Shown piece after piece: positions 1-13,600 of a DNA stretch of 64,000 nt. Numbering within the stretch: position 1 is the first letter of the stretch; each line of letters begins with the position of its first letter. The notes under the pieces were generated by a model. That model worked only from the letters and a program-made list of their open reading frames with translations. It searched no databases and was not told where the DNA came from. Origin of the DNA: Syngnathus acus (lineage: Eukaryota; Chordata; Actinopteri; Syngnathiformes; Syngnathidae); NCBI RefSeq assembly GCF_901709675.1, contig NC_051098.1, positions 8,805,000 through 8,868,999 on the forward strand, in the 5' to 3' direction. Both the position numbers and the translations under genes were made by a program.

Positions 1-376
1 GTGAGTTGGATACATAGCCATCAGTTTATCTTCTTCCAAAGAGGAAAACAACCACCGCATAATATTTTTTATTTAGCAATATTCAAGCTGAAAGAAAATC
101 TCCTTAATGGTATTTCTTTTTTAGTTCATGAATGTTGTCCCAACATGTGAATGGCATCAAAGTTTTTCAGAAAAAAAAGTTGATTGAGTCATTATTTGCA
201 AAAGTGCCCCCCCTCTTTCAGTTTCACACTAAAATAATTGTGTGGAAATATGTGGTTAAGACCTGTCTTAGCCACTTGACACCTTTTATATTTACTGGTA
301 AAGGACTGTGTTTATCACAAATACTTTTTTTTTTTAAGGTTTTATCCTGTCCACTATTTCTCTGTCAGTTTTTCAG

Positions 377-3300
377 CTGTCGGGGTCTCGTCTTTGTTTT
401 TCTGATTTGGCTAAGCTGGTGTTCTTCTACTCTTTGACCAGGTGAATCTTTTTTTTTTTATCATGCCTTATTAATACTGTGACTTAAAAATGTGACCCCT
501 TCAAGGTTTAAAAAAATAGAATGATGAGGGGGAAAAAATTATTTCAACTGCCTTCTATCTTTTGTTAGAGACGTGTTGGCTCTCTGTCTAAGGATTCCTT
601 GCTGGATGGACAATGTGACTGAGCGCACCAAAGATCATCTTTCTCAGCTTGAACCCGGTGAGTCTTGGTTTCATTGTCATGAATAGCTTAGCAACCAATC
701 ATCTTTTCTAATGAATGACCAAATACACTTCTGTAATGCAGAAGCCTGGCTCAGCAGCACACCACCTGACCAGATTTCTGATGAAATAACGCACATGGAG
801 CCGACCACCGTCATGTGCTCCATACAGGTACCATGATGTTTTTTATTTTTAAATATAAACTCCAAACTACTAAGCTGTTCAAACTGTGCACCTATGTATG
901 TTCTCATATCCAAATGCCATCCTCTGTTCATGTGAATGTAAATGTTCTTTTTGCACATAATGCTTGTAATGCTATTCATTGGCTTATGTGTTTCTCTAGC
1001 TGACCTCAACCAATGGGGCATTGTGTGTCATCAATCCGCTCTATCTTCATGAACATGGTGATGACTGGCTTTCATATCAGGCAACTGGTCTGCAGACATC
1101 AAATTACAGACAAGAACGACGCCTCAGTTCCACTCGAACATGGGCTGGAGCGAGCCTGATGAGCAAACGAACCGCTTCCTTGGACCAGGAATCTTTAGTT
1201 GCCACTACTGAGTGCTCAGGTAGACATTTTTTTTTAACCTTCAGTGTGTGTTTTATAGTGTTTGTGTCATTTGTGGACTATGCAAGTGGATGATCAGCAT
1301 AGGATGAGGGCCAAACAGCTTATTAATGTTCAGGAAGAGCCAAAAGGTATACACAGCTTGTTTGGAGCACAGCAATTTGCTCTAACTTCTTTGTGTGTAT
1401 TTAAATAATGGAAATATGCTCACGCCAAAGCACTCCAGGGGGTACCCCGCCTCTCGCTCAAAGTCAGCTAGGGTAGACTCCAGCTCACTTGTGACTTAAA
1501 TGTAGACCTTTCCAGAAAATGCATGACTGAATGAAATACGCTCCTTTTACACTGTCTGAAATATATTTTTGCCGTGTGACTTGTCTGTATCAATGGCACT
1601 GCCTCGCAATGGGGGGGCAAAGTCAAACTGGCAATTTTGCAACTGCAGGAGTTGTCACGCATCTTATTTTCTAATTATTGCAGTACATGTTATTTACAGC
1701 AGCATTCCTCCCTCTTTGGCCTCTGTATAGAAGACACACGAGGTGAATAAATAAATTTGTTGAGCTGCTTGTTAGACAACAGCAAGTTGTGCAAAATTAC
1801 TTAAATATTGAATAGTTGGACTTGGACATGCATTAAAATGTTTGAGGAAGATTATGTAATGCATTGTTTATTTTCACACAAAAGCCAAACATCTCTTAAT
1901 AACTGTGTAGTTTTTGTGTTATTTCCAGGATTAATCCGAGCCAAATCAGAAGAGTCCCCGCCATCAGTGTCTGTCCAAGAAGGGGTAGTCCTCAGGCATT
2001 CCAGCAACAGCTCCACATCGAGCCTTTCCAAGAGAACCAGCACAGGGAGCTTACCTCTTTCCCCCGAGCTGCTGAACCGTGGCAGCCATGGGCCTCACAC
2101 CCCGCACAGGGTGTCCTGGATCGAGGATGGACTGTGGCCACCTCCAGCCCAAAGGCCCTCTTCCTTTCTTCAGGCTCCATCGCCTGAGCTCGACTCGCTG
2201 TCCATCAGCAGCATCGAAGAAGAGCAAGAAGAGCAGTCGCCAAGCCTGGCGGCGCACCAGCCGTCGGCACAGCGGCTGGCCGACAAAGTCATACATCGCT
2301 TCTCAGCAGTGGGCCAGGCTCTCGGCAGCCTGGTTTGTCAGAAGAAGAGGTTGACCAACCGCGTGTTGGATCTTGGCGAGAAGAAACGTGGCTCGTTTGC
2401 AGATGCTGCGAGAGAATTTGTGGAGGTGACGCTGCAGAGAGGGACTGACCCTGGGGGCTTAATGGGGTCAGAGTTCTTACAGGAATTGAGGTCATCGCTT
2501 ACTTCGCTGAGGGAGACTCTCTTGGACTACCCTGATATCCAGGCACTGCTGGACAGTATGACCGACTTTAGTGACTCAGAGATAGGTGAGGCTGTTGTTT
2601 ATTTTTTTTAACATTTTTTTTTTTCTCACGAGAGGTTCAGTAGTTTTCGTTTTTAGTTATGTGGAATGGCATTACAGTAATTCATTGTGTTTCAACGTGC
2701 TTTGGAAGACAAAAATGTTATGTTTAACCTCTCAGTAAAGTCCAATATATTTGAAGAATATTCTGAGCAATGTGGGAGTTTTCATATTTTTATGGGTATT
2801 TTTTTTAAATTTACAATTAAAAATTAATTGTAATCGTTGTTTTTTATTTTAACATTCATACATTGATGCTACAACAACTACTAATTACAATCATCATTAC
2901 GTATAAGAGGGACTACAGTTTAAAAAAAAGCAACATTTGAAATGATATTTTACAAGGATCATATGTACAAATGACTCTTGTACAATTTTACTGCCTTTTT
3001 GAATTGTCAGTTTCAATCTTCTAATATTTCTATCCGTGTGTCATTTCTTCAGACTCCCTGGTAGAGATGTCAGTTCATAAGGTGGCCCTTAAGCCCGTGT
3101 CAGCTCACATCTACTCTTGCATTTACACTTGGCGCACCAATGATGGCAGTCTACAACGACTACAGAACAAACAGCGTGCTTTGGTAGACAACGGCGTGGA
3201 GGCGCTCGGGGGCGCAGCTGGAGTCGGTGTTCCTGACTCAGTCACCCTTGAGCGGATCCAGCAACGGTGGTTGAGTATGCACGAGGCCTATTCCCCAAAC

Positions 3301-4021
3301 AAAAAAGTCCGGATCTTGCTGAAAATCTGCAAGAGTATCTACCACAGCATGAGTAGCAATGCCAGCTCAGGTAACCTGTTGTTTGCTGTCATTTTTTAAG
3401 AGCAGGGAAAATCCTTCCCTTTGACTCAAAGATGTCTTTTCTTGCAGATGTGGTGTTTGGAGCTGATGATTTCCTGCCTTGCTTGACGTGGGTGCTTTTG
3501 CGTAGTGAGCTGGTCAATTTGCAAATAGACACCGACTACATGATGGAGCTACTGGACCCCACACAGCTTCAGGGAGAAGGTACGGAAGAAACAGTCACAC
3601 GTAAAAGCAGTGCAGTAATACCATAACACATAGTTTATGTTTGTTAAAGGTCCCAGTGCTTTTAGAATCGTCACTTTTTTTCATCCCCTCATCAACAGGT
3701 GGTTACTACCTCACAACCTTGTACGCCGCTCTCTACTACATCAGCAGCTTTCAGCCACGCTTGGCCGCCCGTCAGCTTAGTGTGGAAGCCCAACACTCTC
3801 TCAGCCAATGGCATCGCAGGCGCACCCTTCACAGCAACCAATCCCGTCACAGTTTGCGACGACAGACCATCCGCAGACAGACGAGTCCTAAGAAGTCAGT
3901 GCAGGCTGGGGAGACCGAGAGCGGGGATGTACATGAAAGTGGCCAAGATGAGCCACAGCAGGAAACAGAAAGCAGTGCAGAGGTTGAAGGTCGAGAGGAT
4001 GGAGACCAGGACACTGAATGA
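377..4021 (+). CDS. rinl: Ras and Rab interactor-like protein (rinl), 3' part of gene
   Basis: Eight coding exons join in frame: 377-441 (acceptor could be 369), 569-657, 742-827, 1000-1219, 1929-2585, 3053-3370, 3448-3579, 3699-4021 (TGA), giving 629 visible residues. The gtgagt at base 1 looks like the donor of an exon lying just outside, so the N-terminus is missing. Domains in order: the end of an SH2 domain (motifs [17 protein letters not shown] and [15 protein letters not shown]), a Ser/Pro-rich linker, a RIN-homology segment ([17 protein letters not shown]) and a VPS9 domain with GADDFLP and [14 protein letters not shown], which contain the Asp and Tyr expected of a Rab5-family exchange factor. 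Known family role: RIN proteins activate Rab5-type GTPases on early endosomes downstream of Ras or tyrosine kinases. The protein stops about 95 residues after the VPS9 core with a charged tail and no RA domain. This favours RINL over RIN1/2/3; the paralogue choice is inference. Confidence 0.85.
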
Positions 4022-4814
4022 AGCTAGTGCTTTAGAGCAAGAACAAAGGACATAGGATTGAACATAATCTGTGTGTTGTTTGCAAAACTTGCTTAACCAC
4101 ATAAAAGGCTAACTGTGGCTTGTTCATCTTGAATTCTTCTCTCCAAAGTAGGCTCTTATAATAATCCATACTGCAATTATGAGTCTGTACACTGGATACC
4201 AGCTTTGTCTGCCACATAGTACAATATATCTGAATAGGAATCGGAAAATAGGAGAGAATAAGAATAATCTCATAATATAATTGTCTATCATATGTCAAAT
4301 TACAAACTATTGATCTTTTCAAACTGTATGAATAGACTGTCTCACATTAATTAGTGGATGATTCATCCTTAATGTTTCAGAGAAAATGAGAAGCGTAGAT
4401 TTATTTGCTGCACGTCACTTGCTTTTGCAGTTGCAGATCTCGAGCCTGTGTCATGGCACCTTCTGGTTTCAGTATGACTTCTGGTTTTTATGTTGACTAT
4501 ATCTGCTCCGTAAGATGTTTTGAGCTTTCACAAAATTGCCCCATCCGTCCGTCCATCCTTCCATCCATCCATTCATTTTCTGACCCGCTTATCTTAACAG
4601 GCGCATATTTCTGCCAGAGCCTGTCTATAAGTAGAGTGGAAACACAAAAGAAGCTCTCCGTGTGGTTTCATACTCCCTCTGTAACACTACTACCCCACAA
4701 AAAAAAAAAAAAGCACACATTGATGTCATTGACAGTTTTACACTTTCTGGAGGCACACCATTACCCCTATTTCCTCTAATTCACCACATGCACGCAAGCA
4801 TGCATGCACGCAAG

Positions 4815-4947
<133 letters not shown>

Positions 4948-6764
4948 GCACACCGTTTTGGGTCAATTTAGGAAAAGTCACCAAATTTCACTTTCAAAGA
5001 ATAACATTAAATGTATTTCTTATTCCTGTCATAAATTTTACCTTGACTGTAGGCTCAAAGTGAATGCTACTGTATATTTTCCAGCCTTTTCTGTTCTGTT
5101 AAAAATAAGGGATTTGATATCTTGAGGATACACAAGTATAAGTAAAACTTGGATAACCTTTTTAATTCCGTGAGTAAGAAGAAACATGCATGAACTCAAA
5201 CGTTTGTAAAAAGACAGTGATACAAATATACCACAAGGAGGCAGTAATGCATCTATGCTGCCATCAATTTTTATACTGCTTGTCATGTTAGGAGGAGGAA
5301 GTGGAGCAGGGGTTACCAACATGGTAACCAAGCAGCACAACTCCATCTTGCAGGAATAAGCTATCTAATGGAAAGGGTCATTAGAAAATGTAAAAATAAA
5401 TTAAAAAAAAAAGATGGCCAAGATTTACATTTTGAAAAAGTGTTGTTTTGATATTTTTTGATTTCCTACCTCATTAGACCAAATTTGCTATTTTAGAAGT
5501 GCGCATCAAACAGGAAACACTTTGCATTAATCAATTCAAATTGATTTTGAAAAATGCTTACTGCTGCAATTGCAGAAGCATGTGTTTTACATGCTTCACA
5601 AGCATTGCCACTTTCAAAAAGATTTTCAAAATATAACGCACCTCAGCTCTTTTAGTTTTCTACACGTAGAGTTTGCATGGTTCAAGTTTAAGTCAGTGGC
5701 AGCGGCTGTGGCGGTTTTGAGCTTTTTAAAACACAAGCTAAGCTGCTACTTGCTGATGCTGTTGTTGTCTTGACTTGGTCGGTACAGTAAAGCAGATTCA
5801 AGCCAATTAATTCTCTAGCAGTGAAGGCCCTGATGAAGTTAACAAGGAAACTGACTGAGCGCATGATTGGTTTAGGGATTCATGGAACCTTAAGGACATG
5901 GAGACATTTTTGTGTAAACTAACTTGCACTTAGGAAAAAAAGAATGTGAGATACAGTAGCGATTAACCACTGCAGAGCAGCAGATAATATTCCCACGAGT
6001 CACCTGCCAAGCCCTCGCATAAGGGCTCAGGTATTGCACTTGTATTTCCAGGGTGAATTAATTAATAAACAGCAGATGAGTAGGTGAGTCGCGTGTTGAA
6101 ACCTGCACCCACGCACATATGTTAATTCTGAAATCAAGTCCAGAGATGTGACAAAAATATAGATCTAAAGGCTGAGGTGAATTATACTTAGGTTAGGATT
6201 TTCTTATTACATTCATGCCAAACATTGCAGCCTTAAAAAAAAAAAAGTAATATAACACCCCCAACCTCTGGAGCCAGTAGTTTTGCCGACCTATTTTGGA
6301 AAAAGAAAATGTATATACCAGGACCAGGAACACACTGCATTGTAATTTTGTTATCAATCACTATGTAATCAACAGCATGTACGTATGTAATTAATGCATG
6401 CACATAAATTGTGCATGAACACATGTGAACAGTTATAGGGGCTCTTATGTAAATGCAACACACAAACAGCTCCATGTACACACATATGGAAACGTCTTAA
6501 CGCTGAATTCTTAATGACCAAGCCAATCAAATTTGCCTAATGAGACATCTGGCTTTTTGCCTGCATGTTGATGTCAAGCACTGAAACAGCTGGCAACACA
6601 CACACACACATGCTCACACACACTCACACGCACAAGCAAAAGCAAAACTTAAGGATGTGTTAAAAGGAGAATTAGACTGGCACCATATATTTCAAATGCA
6701 ATATATTATGCATACATGAGTGTGTGTACAAAAATCTTCACCACGTTCATAAATTAGATATAGG

Positions 6765-6879
<115 letters not shown>

Positions 6880-7848
6880 GCAAAGAAGGGAGGGGGTTAA
6901 CACAGATGGCTGTGGCCTGAGGCATCTGAGGTACTGCAGCAAGATCATGAAGACTGCAAAACACACATCTGTGTGCGTGTGTGCGCACTTAGAAACCTTT
7001 ACTGTAAAGAAGGCAATGGTTCATCACAAATAAATGGAACTCAATGGGTGACGGAAAGTCCACCTTTTTTTGCAAACTAATAAAATCATAAATTCATCAA
7101 ATTAGAAATCAGTTCAGGAAATTATTACATGTTTACCTGTACACCAAAAAGGGTGATTTTAATATCAGGCCTCCAGTTTACCACAAGGTGTCAGCACCAA
7201 AGCAATATTTCTCAATCATAAGCAACATGTATGTTTTTTCCTCACCAAGTCTGCCACTGGCAATGAGAGCATTCGTAAAAAGTGAGCATTTATCTAATAT
7301 CTAATTTTGTTCAATTTCCTCAATTTTATTATTATTTGATCATTTTATTTCAGTGTTTGCATGAAATTAAATCATATGGATTCAGATACATTTTATTAAT
7401 CCATTTATTTCTGTATCCAGATGATTTTGTTTTGTGCAACCGCTTAACAAAATAAAAATGAGTAAATTCAACCCGTGATTTTTTTCAGTGTAGTTGCGTG
7501 TGAGGTTGATGTGTAACTTTCACACATAAAACATACATGAGTCCATTTCTACTGTGACCTTTCAACGGCTGTCACCATCCGACAGCTTGCCCCTGTCACG
7601 TGCACGCGCACACACAATAAAACATGTGGTTTGCTTTGGAACCCTCCCGCCTGCGCTTTTTCAATCTTCTCTACATTTCCCTCCTTTATGCCATTTTTCT
7701 CCATTCCCAGCTGCATTCTTCTCTTCCTTTTGTCTTTCCCTCTACCTCCCACTCCCCTATTTACGCCCTCCCTCACCCTCCTCTCCTACATGTCTGAACT
7801 CTTGACAGGTGTGTAATTGAATGATTAATGACCAACAGAGTAGCCCCT

Positions 7849-7850
<2 letters not shown>

Positions 7851-7940
<90 letters not shown>
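7851..7940. repeat. (AC)n microsatellite
   Basis: A pure AC dinucleotide tract of 90 bp. Confidence 0.98.
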
Positions 7941-7943
<3 letters not shown>

Positions 7944-9460
7944 CACATTTGTATGCCCTCAGACATCGGCCATGCACACATTTGTTTGTTATCAAACAGG
8001 CTATTGCTAAGCGTAAACCAATGGCGGAACATCATTGGCAATTAGTGTTTCTGCACAATCAGTGAAATATAGTACTAATATGTATTTTTGTTTTCTTTTT
8101 TGTTTTCTTTTTTACATTTGTTTACAAGTTTCAGGTTCAGTCAGTTCTATACCTATTCCTAAATATTTTCTTCTAGATTTTATCGCAATTGCAGCCACAT
8201 TGTAAAAAACATCGTCTTGAATTTAAAACAAAAAAATATATTTTATTTCTGCACGTCCTTTGTGAATTAGATGCTTTCTTTTTGCTATCATTTAGTGAAT
8301 TTGGCCCTGAGTGAGGACAGTGTGTAAGGCAGGGACAATGAAAAATGAAAAGTATAGGGGCACTGAGGTCAGGACCTTGGAAGCAGGGAGAACAGTCATT
8401 TCCTGTTGACCTCAGTTTGAACTGTAACCCTTGAACCCCCCTGCTGCTTCAGGCCCTGCTGGGGGGCAGGGTGAGGTCCAAGGGGGGTATTCAGGTTTGA
8501 GGGGTGAATGCATGTTTCTTTATGAGAGGAATAAGTGAGGATGTATGATGCTAGTGGGGCTTGATCTACATCTTTTGTTATTGACGGCTTATGTCTGTCT
8601 TCTCTTCCACCTTGCTTGTGTCAACAAAAAAACAATGACTTAGTGTTATTGTTTATTTTCACACTTGGTCGGTGGACAGGGGCTGCAGAGACCTAATTAT
8701 ATGAAAACAAACAGTAAAAGTCACTTTTCCTTTGGGTTGTGGTTCATACTACATCATTACATATCGCAAAATAAGTGCGCCGTGGTGATCTAAATGGATG
8801 TACTATAAGAATGGAAGCAAGAGCAACCTTTTGGGGATTCATCCATTTTGTGTCATGGTTTTTTTATTTTGTTCAGGGTCTCGTGGGGTAGAAGCCGAAC
8901 CCAGCTGAATAATGTGGCGACCATGATGAGCTCATCATCCACCTCACATACATGTCAAGAATAAGTGGAGATCCAAATCTGTGTCTTTTTAGTATTTATA
9001 GTTTTAACAGTAACTCAGATTAGAAAATACTACTTACATCGCAATCAATTGTGTGAGTGGTTGTTTTGGCAGGTCAGTGAGCTGTGTATATTTAGGGTAA
9101 ATTGCAAAATTGATTTTGCAATTATAATAACAGTTTCTACAGGTACATGAATATTTGTTTAGCTATGAAAAGAATGATGACTTCATTTTTAATAATATAC
9201 AGAGCTCCAAAAGTGTTCGTGCAGTGTTTACAATTTAGAGCAGTTGTGCATTTGAGAATTCTTTGCTTGCTTTTGGGGATATTAACAGTAAATTATTTTA
9301 TCGTGAAACTTAATAATATACTTTGCATGTATTGGTTTTATGATTTGATATTTGGTTTTACTTCATTATAATTAAAGTTCACTTTATTGAATGCAGCTTT
9401 TTTTAATCTACATTATTAGTTTTTTAAATTGCTTGGTTGTTTAAACACAGCAGTTCCTTC

Positions 9461-9660
9461 ATCCATCCATTGTGTCGTTTATCCTTGATGGAGTGTATTC
9501 GAGCTAATCCCAGCTAACTTTGGGCAAGAGGCGGAGGGAACACCGTTGCCAGCCAATTGCAGGGCACACACAGACAAACAACCATTTACACTCACACCTA
9601 CAGGCAATCTCGTCTTCAATTAAAGGACCATGCATACATTGGGAATGTGGGAGGAAACTG
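9461..9660 (-). mobile_element. Diverged SINE-like repeat copy, minus orientation
   Basis: The segment begins with catccatccatt, the complement of the ATGG tail. It also has the complements of the conserved core: gctaatcccagct, gccaattgcagggcacaca and gtgggaggaaac. It is therefore an old, diverged copy of the family found nearly complete at 63214-63580, inserted in the opposite orientation. Confidence 0.7.
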
Positions 9661-9951
9661 CATGAAAGTATTTTCAACTATTAGGTACAACCAAATGAAA
9701 AAAAAAGAGACAGTGGATTAAATTGTCTTTAGGTTGAATAACTCAGAACACACTGAAAGATGACCCATCCACGTGTGGTACAAAAAACATTTTAATTCTT
9801 TGACCATATCATTCATTCAGAAATATTTCAATACAGTCCGAGCAGAGCAGAGTTGATAGGGAGCAGAATGTTTAAAGTCCTTTGGCTGCAGCTCCCGTCT
9901 CACTGCTGCGACACACAGCATGTATGCAAATGCTTAAAGAGCTTGTCTCAT

Positions 9952-9953
<2 letters not shown>

Positions 9954-9996
<43 letters not shown>

Positions 9997-10032
9997 TGTG
10001 TGTGTGTGTGTGTGTGTGTCTGTGCGCGCGTG
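9954..10032. repeat. (TG)n microsatellite, interrupted
   Basis: A TG tract of about 75 bp with TC interruptions, ending in a short gcgcgcg stretch. Confidence 0.95.
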
Positions 10033-10403
10033 CAACGGACACCTGTTGGCATATTAAGGAGGTCAGTGGTATGAGAGCGAGGCAGACTGGAAATCATTCA
10101 TCGTGTTTTAGCTTCATGCTGAGGAAGAGCACTAAGATTTCAAACAAGCTTGTGTCAAACTGCAACTGCCATGAGTGGCTCACATAAATACAAAATAGAA
10201 TAAGTAAAAACTCAAATCAGCCTTAAATAAAGTGTGGGAAGGGTGTTTGTATGTGGTTTTTTTTTTTTTTTTTTAATCTGGGCAGTCACTTGTGCAGGAA
10301 GACAGAGCTTGAAGGCATGGTCACACATAGACTCGAGTCCCATCCGGTAATGTCGTAACGTAAAATCATGTCCGGTGATAAATATTGGTCTTGTCTCTTC
10401 CAG

Positions 10404-10510
10404 TGGTCCAACAACACGTACAGTGGGATATGAAGGTTAAAGCATTGGTCTCATCCACGGGACACAGTGGAGATGATGGGAGCGGCGGAAGCACTTCTAC
10501 TCGGAGAGAG
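10404..10510 (+). other. Orphan exon-like segment
   Basis: A 107-bp open segment lies between a good acceptor (tcttgtctcttccag) and a donor (gagag followed by gtatgg) on the plus strand. With two leading bases it encodes 35 residues without a stop (begins VQQHVQWDMKVKA, ends GGSTSTRRE). No partner exon was recognised on this strand, and it sits just downstream of the meis3 stop, which is on the opposite strand. I do not recognise the peptide. It may be a chance open frame in conserved non-coding DNA, part of the meis3 3' UTR, or a remnant exon of a lost or overlapping gene. Confidence 0.25.
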
Positions 10511-10651
10511 GTATGGCTTAAACCAGTGTATGTGTTGTGTGTGCGAGAGCTACATTGAGGTCATTGTCTTTTGGTAGGGAATGTAAACTCAACTTGTTTT
10601 CTTTAAATAGTGTGTAGGAATCATCACACTCACAGAAACTCCCCCCCACAG

Positions 10652-13600
10652 CTAGTGTGCATGGATGTCCAGTCCTTGTGCAAGGAGGGGCTCTGTAGGA
10701 TGCGCGTGTGGCGGCGGGTGAAGCAGCATGGCGGCGTGCGGGTGTGGGCCCGGGTAGGGGTGGAGGGAAGGTCCTGGGTGGGCTGGGTAGGCTGCTTGGG
10801 ACAGCAGAGCACTGGAGTAGTCCCCCTGCAGTGATGGCATTCCTTGAAGACCTGCTTGAGGGGGTAGAGAGGGTATGTGGGTCACTATTGGAGGACGCCC
10901 ACCACAAGGATGTTTCAAATCATTTTTACAATGTTTTCAGTTGTAATGGGGTGTTCAATGTTTTTAAATTATATTGCTAAGTTTGGTATTGAGAATAGCA
11001 ACTCATGCAGGTATCATGTAGTCTGTTGCAAAATGTAAACTTTTTTTTTTTTTTGCAATTCTGTTACTGTACCCAGAGTTACTGCAACTACATTAGTATA
11101 CAAACAAAATTGATTTTAATTTTTCCATTGTTAAGGATTCATTCAGTCATATTTTAAAAAATATGTTTTTCAGCTACTTGAAAATCATTGACAGGATATG
11201 TTTGTAGGTCTTTCCATTGGGTGGACTGTGGGTGTGTGCTTGCATACGTTCATGCGTGTGTGTGTGTGTGTGTGCGCATGTGTGTTCATGTGTGTGTGTG
11301 CGTACATGCGAGCATGCATGTGCATGCTTCAAAGCCCTTTACTATAAATCAGCCCCTTCCAAACTGTGACCAACGAAAAAGTCACTTAAACGTACACTTA
11401 ATCTTTGAATCAAACATGCAGCATGTACTGTTTGACTGACACATCATTAAATAGAATGAAAAGCATTTAAAGAGGAAGTATGCAGGCATCCATTGAAAAT
11501 GTAGGCTCTTAACTACAGTACACCAAGCTATGTACTAAATAATCCCTTTACCATAAATAATTTATTACAAAGTGGTGAGGAAAAGAGTTTTCAGCAGCAG
11601 ACCGCAAAAGTGGCTACGGAGAATATTAAGACCACATTTTCAATTTTATCATCAACGCGTCTGTGATGGCGTAGTTAGTATACCTGCTGCTCGGAGGCTG
11701 AGGTGGGCTTGTCCATCAAGTCCGTAACCCCCAAGCGCTGCTCCCTCTGGGCTGTAGGGACCACCCTGACCTGCCAGACGATATAATATAAGCAACCTCA
11801 GTACACTGCCAAAAGGTTTTGTGGGCGGCCAACATTGGCTGACTTCAAAACACCAACCTGAGCGATTTGACTGGTCAATCATGGGCTGAACGATTCTCCT
11901 CCTGGCGTTGATGAACCTGAAACAAGAGAGTGCCGAGAGCATATAGGGGGTCCCCGTTAATGAAGAAAAAGTCTGACCGGGGGACTGTTAACCTTTTCCC
12001 TTTTACAACCACTTAACCCTTTCAGAGGCTGGAGTAAATCAACGTTAGGCCTTAGCCTGTATTGATCGCCCTATGATAATTGATTGATCTGCATAGATGG
12101 AGAACCGCCGTGTGCTTGTGTGCACGCGTGTGCGTGCGTGTGTCTACCTGTACGTACGTACGTGGTTCCACAAATAAATGAATGTTTGGAATGTGAATGT
12201 GGTTTGCCTGTTAAACACAAACATAGCCTTTGAAAGAAGCTCTTTATTGGATAACAGACCATATTTAGTGAGTCAAAATTCAAAATGAATACCACTTTCA
12301 GAATTATGTGTTTTTCCTTAGCCAAGCAGTGAAGAAAAGACACATTTATAATAAAAGCAAAGTTTTAATTGATTGGACAAAAACGATATAGTCAAATCTT
12401 GAGTGCCTTGTAAAGGGTTAATAGAAAATGGGGATGCTGTGAATAATTTGCATATTGTGTATTGATTTGCTATTCAGTTTTATGAGGTTGGAGTGAGTCG
12501 ATTTTACTGCAGCGTCGCTCCTGTAACAAAATGCTTAGTAGGATGTTTCATCTCCATTTTAAATCGGCTTTATTTTTAGAATTCATTGCAGTCTCATAAA
12601 ACGGCTGACTTTTATTTAATTCACCTTTACCAACAAAATCCTCTCAGTTGAGCTTTAAAAATCTAAAAAAAAAAAAAAGCGGACTAAACTGGTTTTATAG
12701 TTTATCACCCTGCGTTTGAATAATGCCACTTAATATATTTAAACTTGGCCAAGTGATTATTGATAAACCGCAGCGCTCAAATGGTGGTATTGATTGGCAG
12801 TACACTGACCAGTTGTTGACCTGTAAAATGGTCAGCCCCGTGTCCTGTGACAGCTGCTTCTTCTGCTCCTCTGATGGGTACGGGTGCTGAAAGAGGACAC
12901 AAGCAAGTTCAAACAAAAAAAAAAAACAATACCACAAGGCAATTTTTTATTATTACCATTATTTAAAAATGTGAGTCAATTTCATTGTCTCTACAACAGG
13001 AGGCTCTGTGGGCTAGTTACTGGAGGTTTTAGATTATTTGCAGAAAGAAGAGCAGTATGGGAAATCTCAGGCTAATTACCACTGACTTGGAATCAGAATT
13101 AACATCTGCGCTCCTATTTTCAACCTTTCAAGTCCCTGTGTGTGTGTGGGTGTGCCACGCGCACCCCGCCTTCCACACACACACACACACACACACATAT
13201 GCATCAACACACACACACACACACATTCGGAGGGAAGCAATATTTGACCTGCCTCATTTAGTCACTAATTACCAGCCTAACAACCTCGCTGACAATTACT
13301 CACCCCATTTATTTCACTTCCGCAATCATTCAGTTGCCAGCATATTCACATAATCACTTCATCCCCAGTTCTCCGTTTAATTTAACTGGCCTCCCTGATA
13401 CACTCTCTAATATTTCTCGCCATGTCAGTAAAGCTGCACCTTTCGCCAATCGTCTTCTTATTGCTCAAGCTCCACTTCTTGGTGTTCACCATAGATTGAG
13501 CGATGATTAGCAGAAAAGGTCAAGCTAATGTCTCACCGTTAGATGCTGGAAGAGCCACGCTCTCATTATGTTTGTGGCCACTTTGGGGAAAATGCCTCTC

